Origin: CAXSEF01 sp050920955
GTDB lineage: Bacteria; Pseudomonadota; Alphaproteobacteria; Acetobacterales; Acetobacteraceae
DNA length: 19,624 nucleotides
Reading direction: 5' to 3'
NCBI GenBank assembly: GCA_050920955.1
Contig: JBPBQS010000138.1
Span: forward strand, 1 to 19,624
A program made the translations under genes and the position numbers. The notes under the pieces are model-generated. The model worked only from the letters and a program-made list of their open reading frames with translations. It was not told where the DNA came from and did no database searches. Below, one piece after another: positions 6,693 through 14,361 of this stretch (position 1 is its first letter; each line of letters opens with the position of its first letter).

Positions 6693-9352
6693 GGCGCTGC
6701 GGGCGGCGCTGCGGGGAGGCGCAGGGTGAGGACGGTGCCGGGGAGGCCGTCGGCGGGGAGGTCGGCGCGGGGGCTGCGGGCGTCGATGCGGCCGCCCATG
6801 GCCTCCACGAGGCCGCGCGCGATGGCGAGGCCGAGGCCGGTGCCGGGGGCGACGCGGTCGCCGCGTCGGGCGCGGAAGAAGCTGTCGAAGACGTGGGGGA
6901 GGTCGTCGGCGGGGATGCCGATGCCCTCGTCGGCGACGGAGAGGCAGGCCAGGCCGGGCTCGGCGGTGATGCGCACCAGGGTCAGGCTGCCGGCGGGGGC
7001 GTATTTCACGGCGTTCTCCAGGAGGTTGACGAGGACCTGTTCGAGGAGCGCGGGGTCGGCCAGCGCCGCGGGCGCGGGGTCGGCGACGCGGACGGCGACG
7101 TGGGGCGCGCCAGGGATGCGCGAGAGGGCGGCGTCGAGGACCTCGGCGAGGTCGGTGCGGGCGAGGCGGGGGCGGATCTGGCCGGACTCGAGGCGGGTCA
7201 GCTCGGTGATGTTGGCGAGGAAGCGGGTCATGCGGCCGACGTCCTCCTCGATGCTGTCGAGCAGGTCGGCGCGGGTGGGCTCGTCGAGCCCGTCCCAGGC
7301 GACGCGCAGGGTGCCGGCCGCGCCCTGGATGCCGGCGAGCGGGGTGCGCAGGTCGTGGCCGAGGGAGGCGAGCAGCGCCGTGCGCAGGCGCTGGGTTTCC
7401 TCCATGGCGGCGGTGCGGGCGGCCTGGTTGGCGAGGAGCACGCGTTCCCAGGCGATGGCGGCCTGGTCGGCCAGCGCGCCGAGGGTCTGCGCGGCGGTGT
7501 CGTCGAGCGCCGCGGGGGAGCGCACGGCGAGCACGCCGAGGGTGCCGCGGACCGTGTGCAGCGGCAGCAGGCGCCAGGAGGCGGCGGGCAGCGTGGCGGT
7601 CCCCTGCCCTGCCGGCTCGCCGCGCGTCCAGGCCCAGCGGGCGGCGGCCCACGCGCCCTCGTCCATGGCGGAGGCGTCGGCCTCGGCGGGAAGCGGCGGC
7701 TCGGCGGCGCGCAGGGCGAGGTCGGCGGGGTGCTCGGGGTGGGGGGCGAGGACGAGGGCGCGGCCGGCGATGGCGGCGGCCTGGCGGGCGATCCCGGCGA
7801 GCAGGTCGGGCTCGGTGGAGGCCTCGCCCAGGCCGCGGCTGAAGGCGGCGATGCGGCGCAGGCCCTCGACGCGGGCCTGGGCCGCCTGGGCCTCGGCGCG
7901 GACGCGGCTGGCGAGGCCGCCGGAGAGGGTGGCGACGAGGGCGAACACGGCCAGCGCGATCAGGTCGCTCGGGCTGCCGATGCTCACGGTGTAGAGCGGG
8001 GGCAGGAAGAAGAAGTCCCAGGCGAGGAAGGAGGCGGCGGCCATCGCCAGCGCCGCGCGCAGGCCCCAGGCGGAGGCGCCGGCGACGATGGCGGCGAGGT
8101 AGAGCATGCCCATCGCCTCGGCCGGGACGACCGGGCGCAGCGCGCAGCCGAGCGCGGTGGTGGCCGCGACCAGGCCGGCGGCGGCGGGCCAGCGCCACCA
8201 CGGCTCGCGCGCGGGGCGGGGCCGCGGGCGCGGCGGCGCGTCGGAGGCGGGCAGGATGTGGATGACGAGGTCGGGCGCGCGCTGGATCAGGGCGGCGCCG
8301 ACGGTGCGCCCGGAGAGGCGGCGCCACAGCGGCGCGTGGCCGCGGCCGAGAACCAGGTGGGTGGCGCTGCGCTCGCGCGCGACGGCGAGCGTGGTGGCGA
8401 CGAGGTCGGCGCCGCCGATGCGGGTGTCGAGGTCGGCGCCGAGCTGGGCGGCGAGCGCCAGCGCGGGACGGGCGACGAGCAGCGAGGTGGCGCGCTCGAC
8501 GTGCAGCACGGTCCACGGGGCCTGCAGCGCCTCGGCGAGGCGTTTGGCGCGGCGGACGACGGCCGACGCGCCCGGGTCGGGGCCGACGAGGGCGAGGACG
8601 CGCTCGCCCGACGGCCAGGCGCCGGTGACGCCCGCGCGGCGCATCCAGTCGCGCACGTCGCCGTCGACGTGGGCGGCGGCGCGGCGCAGGGCGAGTTCGC
8701 GGAGCGAGGCGAGGTTGCCCTCGCGGAAGAAGCCGTCGAGCGCGCGGGTGGCGGTCTCGGCGGCGTAGATGCGGCCGTCCTGGAGGCGGGCGCGCAGCTC
8801 GGCGGGTGGGACGTCGATCAGCTCGATCTCGTCGGCGGCGTCGAGCACGTGGTCGGGCAGGGTTTCGGCCACGCGCACGCCGGTGATGCGGGCGACGTCG
8901 TCGTTGAGACTCTCCAGGTGCTGGACGTTCAGCGTCGCCCAGACCTCCAGGCCGGCGGCGACCAGCTCGGCGACGTCCTCCCAGCGTTTGGCGTGGCGGC
9001 TGCCGGGGGCGTTGGTGTGGGCCAGCTCGTCGACGAGGAGGAGCGCGGGGCGGCGGGCCAGGGCGGCGTCGAGGTCGAACTCGCGCAGGGTCTGGCCGCG
9101 GTACTCGACGTCGCGCTGGGGGAGCGTGGGGACGCCCTCGGCCTCGGCGATGGTGCCGGCGCGGCCGTGGGTCTCGATCACGCCGGCCAGCACGTCGGTG
9201 CCGGCGGCGAGGCGGCGGCGGGCCTGGGAGAGCATCTCCCAGGTCTTGCCGACGCCGGGGGCGGCGCCGAGGAACACCTTGAGGCGGCCGCGGGTCTCGG
9301 CGGCGGCCAGGGCGAGGAGGGCGTCGGGGTCGGGGCGGCGGGGCTCGGGCAT
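6689..9352 (-). CDS. kdpD: Osmosensitive K+ channel histidine kinase KdpD
   Basis: This 887-residue membrane sensor kinase has the complete KdpD layout. The N-terminal cytoplasmic KdpD domain has Walker A GAAPGVGKT (29-37) and VDELAHTN (107-114). A universal-stress-like segment covers about 240-370. A cluster of membrane segments lies at about 395-500, then a GAF-like region. The HisKA domain has phospho-accepting H666 in SLGHDLRTPLAG, and the ATPase domain has N780 (LLENAVKYAP), DEGIGIP and GTGLGLAIARGL. It senses K+/ionic status and phosphorylates KdpE. The frame extends 17 codons upstream to a TTG at 9403, but those codons come from repeat R2, so the ATG at 9352 (MPEPRRPDPD) is preferred; its Shine-Dalgarno is poor. 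It follows kdpC after 168 bp that are largely filled by R2. Confidence 0.96.
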   Translation of the reverse strand: MPEPRRPDPDALLALAAAETRGRLKVFLGAAPGVGKTWEMLSQARRRLAAGTDVLAGVIETHGRAGTIAEAEGVPTLPQRDVEYRGQTLREFDLDAALARRPALLLVDELAHTNAPGSRHAKRWEDVAELVAAGLEVWATLNVQHLESLNDDVARITGVRVAETLPDHVLDAADEIELIDVPPAELRARLQDGRIYAAETATRALDGFFREGNLASLRELALRRAAAHVDGDVRDWMRRAGVTGAWPSGERVLALVGPDPGASAVVRRAKRLAEALQAPWTVLHVERATSLLVARPALALAAQLGADLDTRIGGADLVATTLAVARERSATHLVLGRGHAPLWRRLSGRTVGAALIQRAPDLVIHILPASDAPPRPRPRPAREPWWRWPAAAGLVAATTALGCALRPVVPAEAMGMLYLAAIVAGASAWGLRAALAMAAASFLAWDFFFLPPLYTVSIGSPSDLIALAVFALVATLSGGLASRVRAEAQAAQARVEGLRRIAAFSRGLGEASTEPDLLAGIARQAAAIAGRALVLAPHPEHPADLALRAAEPPLPAEADASAMDEGAWAAARWAWTRGEPAGQGTATLPAASWRLLPLHTVRGTLGVLAVRSPAALDDTAAQTLGALADQAAIAWERVLLANQAARTAAMEETQRLRTALLASLGHDLRTPLAGIQGAAGTLRVAWDGLDEPTRADLLDSIEEDVGRMTRFLANITELTRLESGQIRPRLARTDLAEVLDAALSRIPGAPHVAVRVADPAPAALADPALLEQVLVNLLENAVKYAPAGSLTLVRITAEPGLACLSVADEGIGIPADDLPHVFDSFFRARRGDRVAPGTGLGLAIARGLVEAMGGRIDARSPRADLPADGLPGTVLTLRLPAAPPAAP

Positions 9353-9374
9353 CAGGCGGGGGGCCGGGCAGGAA

Positions 9375-9498
9375 GCAAGGCCGGGCTCTGCCCGGACCCG
9401 CAAAGGGCCCGGGGCCCTTTGATCCCTTTACTTAAGTACAGGATTCCAAAGGCGAGCCTTTGGCGGAGTCCAGAGGCAGGGCCTCTGGCCTTGCTTGC
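9375..9498. repeat. Paired two-hairpin repeat R2, between kdpC and kdpD
   Basis: Two modules face each other. The left one (plus orientation, ACCCG type) has GCAAGG, a hairpin CCGGGC-TCT-GCCCGG (9381-9395), ACCCG, a hairpin at 9401-9421 (stem CAAAGGGC/GCCCTTTG) and ATCCC. The right one (minus orientation, ACTCCG type) has hairpins at 9470-9488 (stem CCAGAGGC) and 9446-9463 (stem CCAAAGGC). Between them lies the 10-bp palindrome TACTTAAGTA (9429-9438). The ends form a GCAAGGCC/GGCCTTGC terminal inverted repeat. It sits within the kdp cluster, so read-through from kdpABC into kdpDE must cross it. Confidence 0.9.
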
Positions 9499-9520
9499 TT
9501 TCCCGGCCATGGGTGTTTGC

Positions 9521-10120
9521 CTACGGCTGCGCCGCGTCGAGGGCAAGGTTGGCGGCGAGGACGTTGACGCGCGGCTCGCCGACGATGCCGAGCAGGCGGC
9601 CGCCGGTGTGGGCGCCGAGGATGGCGAGGACCTGCTCGGGCGGCAGGTGGCGGGCGGCGGCGATGCGCGCGACCTGGCGGGCGGCGGTCGCGGGGGAGAC
9701 GTCGGGGTCGAGGCCGCTGGCGGAGGTGGTGAGCATGTCGCCGGGGACCGGGGTGGGGCCGGCGGCCTTGAGGTCGGCGGTGACGCGGTCGACGAGGGCC
9801 TTGGAGGTGGGGGCGGCGTTGGAGGCGGAGGAGTTGGCGGCGTTGTAGGGCGCGGGCACGGTCTTCGTGGAGTCGTCGGGGTGGGCGGGGTCCTGCATCG
9901 TCGTGGCGGAGGGGCGGCCCTGGAGGTACTTGTCCTGGGTGAAGGCTTGGCCGAGGAGCGAGGAGCCGACGACGTGGCCGTCGCGCTGCACCAGGCTGCC
10001 GCCGGCGGGGACGGGCAGGATCGCGGAGGCGGCGCCCACGAAGCCGAGGGGGACCGCGAGGCCGGTCAGCGCGGTGAACAGGGCGACCAGGGCGAGGGCC
10101 GGGCGGAGGTGGCGGATCAT
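9521..10120 (-). CDS. kdpC: Potassium-transporting ATPase subunit KdpC
   Basis: This 199-residue protein has one N-terminal membrane segment (about residues 7-29) and a periplasmic domain. Conserved KdpC features are GSSLLGQAF, then YLQGRPSAT, a Ser/Asn-rich stretch (YNAANSSASN), and MLTTSASGLDPDVSPATA, followed by a helical C-terminus. KdpC stabilises the KdpFABC complex and is thought to assist K+ or ATP binding. Its ATG (10120) overlaps the kdpB stop by one base (TGATG), so the two are translationally coupled. Length is typical of the family. Confidence 0.96.
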   Translation of the reverse strand: MIRHLRPALALVALFTALTGLAVPLGFVGAASAILPVPAGGSLVQRDGHVVGSSLLGQAFTQDKYLQGRPSATTMQDPAHPDDSTKTVPAPYNAANSSASNAAPTSKALVDRVTADLKAAGPTPVPGDMLTTSASGLDPDVSPATAARQVARIAAARHLPPEQVLAILGAHTGGRLLGIVGEPRVNVLAANLALDAAQP

Positions 10121-12180
10121 CAGTTCATTCCCAGGACGGTGAGGAGGAGGTCGATCAGCTTGATGCCCGCGAACGGGGCGACCAGGCCGCCGAGGCCGTA
10201 GATCAGCAGGTTGCGGCGCAGCAGGGCGGCGGCGCCGATGGGCGTGAACTTCACGCCGCGCAGGGCGAGCGGGACCAGGGCCACGATGATCAGGGCGTTG
10301 AAGATCACGGCGGACAGGATCGCGGTCTGCGGGGAGTGCAGGCGCATGATGTTCAGCGCCTGCAGGCCGGGGTAGGTGGCGACGAAGATGGCCGGCAGGA
10401 TGGCGAAGTACTTGGAGACGTCGTTGGCGATGGAGAACGTCGTCAGGCTGCCGCGGGTGATGAGGAGCTGCTTGCCGATCTCGACGATCTCGATGAGCTT
10501 GGTGGGGTCGCTGTCGAGGTCGACCATGTTGCCGGCCTCGCGGGCGGCCTGGGTGCCGGTCTGCATCGCCACGCCGACGTCGGCCTGGGCCAGCGCCGGG
10601 GCGTCGTTGGTGCCGTCGCCGCACATGGCGACCAGGCGGCCCTCGGCCTGGACGCGGCGGATGTAGTCGAGCTTGTCCTGCGGCGTGGCCTGGGCGAGGA
10701 AGTCGTCGACGCCGGCCTCGGTGGCGATGGCGGCGGCGGTCACCTTGTTGTCGCCGGTGATCATCACCGTGCGGATGCCCATCTGGCGCAGGGCGGCGAA
10801 GCGCTCGCGGATGCCGGGCTTGACGATGTCCTTCAGCTCGACGACGCCCATCAGGCGGCCCTCGGCGGTGACCGCGAGGGGGGTGCCGCCGGCGCGGGCC
10901 ACGCGGTCCACGGCGGCGGTGAAGGCCTGCGGCGGGGCGAGTGCTACGCCGCCGCCGGCGGGCTGCATCGTCATGGCGAGGACGGAGTCCACGGCACCCT
11001 TGCGCCAGGAGCGGCCGTCGGCGTCGAGGCCGGAGAGGCGGGTGTTGGCGGAGAACGGCACGACCTCGCCGCCCTGCGGCATGGTCGCGGAGAAGCCGTG
11101 GCGGTCGCGCACGTAGGTCAGGATCGAGCGGCCCTCGGGGGTGTCGTCGCCGAGCGAGGCCATGACGGCGGCCTCGGCAAGGGTGCGCTCGTCCACGCCG
11201 GGGACGGGGTAGAGGCCGGCGGCCATGCGGTTGCCGAAGGTGATGGTGCCGGTCTTGTCGAGCAGCAGCATGTCGACGTCGCCGGCGGCCTCCACGGCGC
11301 GGCCGGAGGTGGCGACGACGTTGAAGCGGATCAGGCGGTCCATGCCGGCGATGCCGATGGCGCTGAGCAGGCCGCCGATGGTGGTCGGGATCAGGGTGAC
11401 GAGGAGGGCGACGAGGACGGGGACGCTCAGGTCGGTGCCGGAGTAGTGCGCCAGGCCGACGAGGGTGACGACGGCGATCAGGAAAATGATCGTCAGGCCG
11501 GCGAGCAGGATGTCGAGCGCGATCTCGTTGGGGGTCTTGCGGCGCTCGGCGCCCTCGACGAGCGCGATCATGCGGTCGATGAAGGTCGAGCCGGGGTCGG
11601 CGGTGATGCGCACCACCAGCCAGTCGGAGACAACCTGCGTGCCGCCGGTCACGGCGGAGCGGTCGCCGCCGGCCTCGCGGATCACGGGGGCGGACTCGCC
11701 GGTGATCGCGCTCTCGTTGACCGACGCGATGCCGTCGACGATCTCGCCGTCGCTGGGGATCAGGTCGTTGGTCTCGACCAGGACCAGCATGCCCTTGCGC
11801 AGTTCGGGGGCGGGGACGGAGCGGACGTTCGTGCGGTCCTTGGGGCTCTGGATCACCTTGGCGACCATGTCGGAGCGCGAGCGGCGCAGGCTCTCGGCGC
11901 GGGCGCGGCCGCGGCCCTCGGCGACGGCCTCGGCGAAGGTCGCGAACAGCACGGTCAGCCACAGGCCGAGCGCGATCGCCAGGGCGAAGCCCCAGGGCTG
12001 GGCGGTGGCCAGGTTGCGCACGCCCAGCACGGTCACGAGGGCGGCGACGACCTCGGTGACGAAGATCACCGGGTTGCGGCGCAGGTGGCGCGGGTCGAGC
12101 TTGACGAAGGCGTCGCGGGTGGCGCGGACGAGGATCGCCGGGTCGAACAGGGCGATCGTGTCGGCATTGGCCTGGGCCAT
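10120..12180 (-). CDS. kdpB: Potassium-transporting P-type ATPase, ATP-binding subunit KdpB
   Basis: This 686-residue catalytic subunit of KdpFABC couples ATP hydrolysis to K+ uptake through KdpA. P-type ATPase signatures are present: TGES in the actuator domain (160-163), the phosphorylation loop DKTGT with D308, a KGA motif in the nucleotide-binding domain (RSWRKGAVDS), ITGDN and GDGTNDAPAL in the P-domain. Membrane segments flank these in the usual Kdp pattern. The ATG at 12180 has AAGGA (12187-12191) six bases upstream. It is separated from kdpA by 188 bp carrying repeat R3, unusual for kdpA-kdpB, which are normally nearly adjacent. No key residue is missing. Confidence 0.97.
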   Translation of the reverse strand: MAQANADTIALFDPAILVRATRDAFVKLDPRHLRRNPVIFVTEVVAALVTVLGVRNLATAQPWGFALAIALGLWLTVLFATFAEAVAEGRGRARAESLRRSRSDMVAKVIQSPKDRTNVRSVPAPELRKGMLVLVETNDLIPSDGEIVDGIASVNESAITGESAPVIREAGGDRSAVTGGTQVVSDWLVVRITADPGSTFIDRMIALVEGAERRKTPNEIALDILLAGLTIIFLIAVVTLVGLAHYSGTDLSVPVLVALLVTLIPTTIGGLLSAIGIAGMDRLIRFNVVATSGRAVEAAGDVDMLLLDKTGTITFGNRMAAGLYPVPGVDERTLAEAAVMASLGDDTPEGRSILTYVRDRHGFSATMPQGGEVVPFSANTRLSGLDADGRSWRKGAVDSVLAMTMQPAGGGVALAPPQAFTAAVDRVARAGGTPLAVTAEGRLMGVVELKDIVKPGIRERFAALRQMGIRTVMITGDNKVTAAAIATEAGVDDFLAQATPQDKLDYIRRVQAEGRLVAMCGDGTNDAPALAQADVGVAMQTGTQAAREAGNMVDLDSDPTKLIEIVEIGKQLLITRGSLTTFSIANDVSKYFAILPAIFVATYPGLQALNIMRLHSPQTAILSAVIFNALIIVALVPLALRGVKFTPIGAAALLRRNLLIYGLGGLVAPFAGIKLIDLLLTVLGMN

Positions 12181-12214
12181 CAGGGGTCCTTGCGGGGGCT
12201 TGGGGCGAAGGAAA

Positions 12215-12357
12215 GGAAGGCCAGAGGCTCTGCCTCTGGACTCCGCTCAAGGCTCGCCTTGAGAATCCAGTACTCAGGCAAGGCCGCGACTCTTCCTGAG
12301 TCGCGGTTTCCAAAGGCCTCGGGCCTTTGGCGGGTCCGGGCAGAGCCCGGCCTTGCC
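12215..12357. repeat. Paired two-hairpin repeat R3, between kdpA and kdpB
   Basis: The left module (plus orientation, ACTCCG type) has hairpins at 12221-12239 (stem CCAGAGGC, loop TCT) and 12246-12263 (stem CTCAAGGC, loop TC), then AATCC. The right module (minus orientation, ACCCG type) has hairpins at 12336-12350 (stem CCGGGC) and 12310-12330 (9-bp stem CCAAAGGCC). The centre holds a third GCAAGG lead followed by a 9-bp hairpin CCGCGACTC/GAGTCGCGG (12284-12306, loop TTCCT). The 54 bases 12215-12268 are identical to R5. The repeat lies within the kdp cluster. Confidence 0.9.
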
Positions 12358-12368
12358 TTCTTACGCGG

Positions 12369-14078
12369 TCAGAACGTCTGGCCGGCCTGCATCGCGAAGT
12401 GCTCCGCCAGCGGGCCGAGCGACAGGGCGGGGAGGAACTGCAGGCCGCCGAGGATCAGGATCACGCCGGTGAGCAGGCCGACGAACAGCGGGCCGTGGGT
12501 CGGGAAGGTGCCGGCGGACGCCGCGAGCTTGGGCTTCGCGGCGATCGAGCCGGCGATGGCGAGGACGGGGATCAGGAAGGCGAAGCGGCCGAGCAGCATG
12601 GCGGCGCCGAGGCCGTAGTCGAGGAGCGGCGTGTCGGCGGACAGGCCGGCGAAGGCGCTGCCGTTGTTCCCGGTGGCGCTGGACCAGGCGTAGAGCATCT
12701 CGGAGAGGCCGTGCGGGCCGGCGTTGGCGAGCGAGCCGAGGCCGCTCGCGGTGACCAGGCTGATGGCGGTGCCCGAGAGGATGCACATCGGCAGGATCAG
12801 CACGGCAAGCATGGCGAGCTTGATCTCGCGGGCCTGGACCTTCTTGCCCAGGTACTCTGGGGTGCGGCCGACCATCAGGCCGGCGACGAACACGGCGAGC
12901 AGCGCGAACACCAGGATGCCGTAGAGGCCCGAGCCGACGCCGCCAGGCACGATCTCGCCGAGCTGGATCAGGAACATCGGGATCATGCCGCCGAGCGGCG
13001 TGAAGCTGTCGTGCATGGCGTTGACGGCGCCGGTCGAGGTCGCGGTCGTGGTCACGGCGAACAGCGAGGACATCGCGGTGCCGAAACGGATTTCCTTGCC
13101 TTCCATGTTGCCCATGGAGGGGTCGATGCCGAGGGCGGTCAGCAGCGGGTTGCCGCCGGCCTCGGCCGCGTAGCAGAGCACCACGGCGGTCACCATCAGG
13201 ATGGCCATGGTCCAGAACAGCGCGAAGCCCTGGCGGCGGTCCTTGACGATGGTGCCGAAGGTCACGGCCAGCGCGAAGGGGATGATCAGCTCGGACCACA
13301 TCTCGGCGAGGTTGGTGAGCGCGGTGGGGTTCTCGAAGGGGTGGGCGGAGTTGGTGTTGAAGAAGCCGCCGCCGTTGGTGCCGAGCAGCTTGATCGCCTC
13401 CTGGAAGGCGACGGGGCCCAGCGCGATGGTCTGGTGCGCGCCCTCCAGCGTGGTGGCGTCGACGTAGCCGGCGAGCGTCTGGGGGACGCCGGAGGCGATC
13501 AGGAAGGCGGTGTAGACGAGGCAGATCGGCAGCAGGACGTGCAGCGTGATGCGGGTCAGGTCGACCCAGAAGTTGCCCAGCTCCTTCAGCGCGGAGCCTG
13601 CGAAGGCGCGGGCGACCATGACGGCGGCGGCGATGCCGGTGGCGGCGGAGAGGAAGTTGTGGACGGTCAGGCCCCACATCTGCGTGCCGTAGGACAGCGT
13701 GGTCTCGCCGCCGTACGCCTGCCAGTTGGTGTTGGTCACGAAGGAGATCGCGGTGTTGAAGGCGAGGCGCGGCGAGAGGCCGGACTGGCCCGCGGGGTTG
13801 AGCGGCAGGTAGTCCTGGAAGCGCAGCATCAGGTAGAGGACGAGGAAGTGCACGGCCTGGAGCATGACCAGGGCGGTGGCGTAGGTCTTCCAGCCCATCG
13901 ACGTGCGGCTGTCGACGCCGGCGATGGCGTAGAAGCCGCGCTCGACGGGGGCGAGGACGGGGGTGAGGAAGGTGCGCTCGCCCTGCACGACGGCGGCGAT
14001 GTAGCGGCCCAGCGGGACGGCGCACACGAAGACGAGGGTGAGCAGGAGCGCGATCTGGGTCCAGCCGATGAAGGTCAT
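12369..14078 (-). CDS. kdpA: Potassium-transporting ATPase, K+-binding subunit KdpA
   Basis: This 569-residue polytopic membrane protein is the K+-selective channel-like subunit of KdpFABC. The four selectivity-filter regions, one per MPM repeat, are visible: TNTNWQAYGGE (115-125), GTNGGGFFN (233-241), TTTATSTGA (343-351) and SATGNNGSAF (467-476). The N-terminus MTFIGWTQIALLL is typical. The frame is open for 42 more codons upstream, but that stretch overlaps kdpF and does not resemble KdpA. The ATG at 14078 has a TGAGGA element just upstream that includes the kdpF stop codon, so KdpF and KdpA translation is probably coupled. Length agrees with the family. Confidence 0.97.
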   Translation of the reverse strand: MTFIGWTQIALLLTLVFVCAVPLGRYIAAVVQGERTFLTPVLAPVERGFYAIAGVDSRTSMGWKTYATALVMLQAVHFLVLYLMLRFQDYLPLNPAGQSGLSPRLAFNTAISFVTNTNWQAYGGETTLSYGTQMWGLTVHNFLSAATGIAAAVMVARAFAGSALKELGNFWVDLTRITLHVLLPICLVYTAFLIASGVPQTLAGYVDATTLEGAHQTIALGPVAFQEAIKLLGTNGGGFFNTNSAHPFENPTALTNLAEMWSELIIPFALAVTFGTIVKDRRQGFALFWTMAILMVTAVVLCYAAEAGGNPLLTALGIDPSMGNMEGKEIRFGTAMSSLFAVTTTATSTGAVNAMHDSFTPLGGMIPMFLIQLGEIVPGGVGSGLYGILVFALLAVFVAGLMVGRTPEYLGKKVQAREIKLAMLAVLILPMCILSGTAISLVTASGLGSLANAGPHGLSEMLYAWSSATGNNGSAFAGLSADTPLLDYGLGAAMLLGRFAFLIPVLAIAGSIAAKPKLAASAGTFPTHGPLFVGLLTGVILILGGLQFLPALSLGPLAEHFAMQAGQTF

Positions 14079-14089
14079 GGCGGCGGTCC

Positions 14090-14176
14090 TCAGAAGTCTT
14101 CGGGGCGCACGAGCGCCCAGACCAGGTAGACGAGCAGTCCGGCGGAGACCACGGCGCCCAGGATCAGGTCGGTCAT
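14090..14176 (-). CDS. kdpF: Small K+-ATPase subunit KdpF (28 aa)
   Basis: A 28-codon frame directly before kdpA encodes MTDLILGAVV SAGLLVYLVW and ends ALVRPEDF, a single hydrophobic helix with the Y-L-x-x-A-L-x-x-P-E-x-F pattern of KdpF. KdpF is a one-helix stabilising subunit at the KdpA/KdpB interface. Its ATG follows the stop of the 27-codon ORF upstream after only two bases, and it lacks a clear Shine-Dalgarno, so it is probably translated by coupling. Its stop overlaps the ribosome binding site of kdpA. It is short enough that automatic annotation often misses it. Confidence 0.93.
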   Translation of the reverse strand: MTDLILGAVVSAGLLVYLVWALVRPEDF

Positions 14177-14178
14177 GG

Positions 14179-14262
14179 TCAGATGCGCTCGCACAGCGCG
14201 GCATAGGCGGCCATGAGCAGGATGCCCCCGGTTCCCAGCACGATCACGATGAAGTCCGCCAT
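14179..14262 (-). CDS. 27-aa membrane ORF at the head of the kdp operon
   Basis: An 84-base frame starts at an ATG with a strong Shine-Dalgarno (GGAGGG at 14272-14277, 9-nt spacing), the best in the operon, and stops two bases before kdpF. The product is one hydrophobic helix: MADFIVIVLG at the N-terminus, then TGGILLMAAY and ALCERI at the C-terminus. The ending with C-E-R-hydrophobic after an aromatic resembles short ORFs I recall seeing upstream of kdpF in other bacteria (ending in patterns like C-[DE]-R-L), but I cannot confirm this here. Position and coupling suggest a small accessory protein of the pump or a translational leader that loads ribosomes for kdpF. Function is not established. 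Confidence 0.7.
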   Translation of the reverse strand: MADFIVIVLGTGGILLMAAYAALCERI

Positions 14263-14361
14263 GTCGCCAAGCCCTCCGAATGGGAGGCAGGGCTTAGGCC
14301 GGCGGGGCATAAAGGATCGATGCGGTTCGCGGAGTGCGCGCGTGTGCGGCCCCGGCGGCGG

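Noticed and set aside
9353..9403. Upstream TTG start for kdpD adding 17 residues
   Set aside because: Those codons fall largely in repeat R2; the ATG at 9352 gives a normal KdpD N-terminus.
6893..10201. Very long plus-strand open frame opposite kdpC-kdpD
   Set aside because: It is antisense to genes with clear catalytic motifs, and its translation is Gly/Ala/Arg/Asp-rich low complexity, as expected from GC-rich DNA with few stop codons. Similar frames elsewhere in the window were rejected for the same reason.
14263..14361. KdpE-binding site or promoter upstream of the kdp operon
   Set aside because: The 99-bp region has TTTATG on the minus strand but no convincing -35/-10 pair or direct repeat that I could assign to KdpE.
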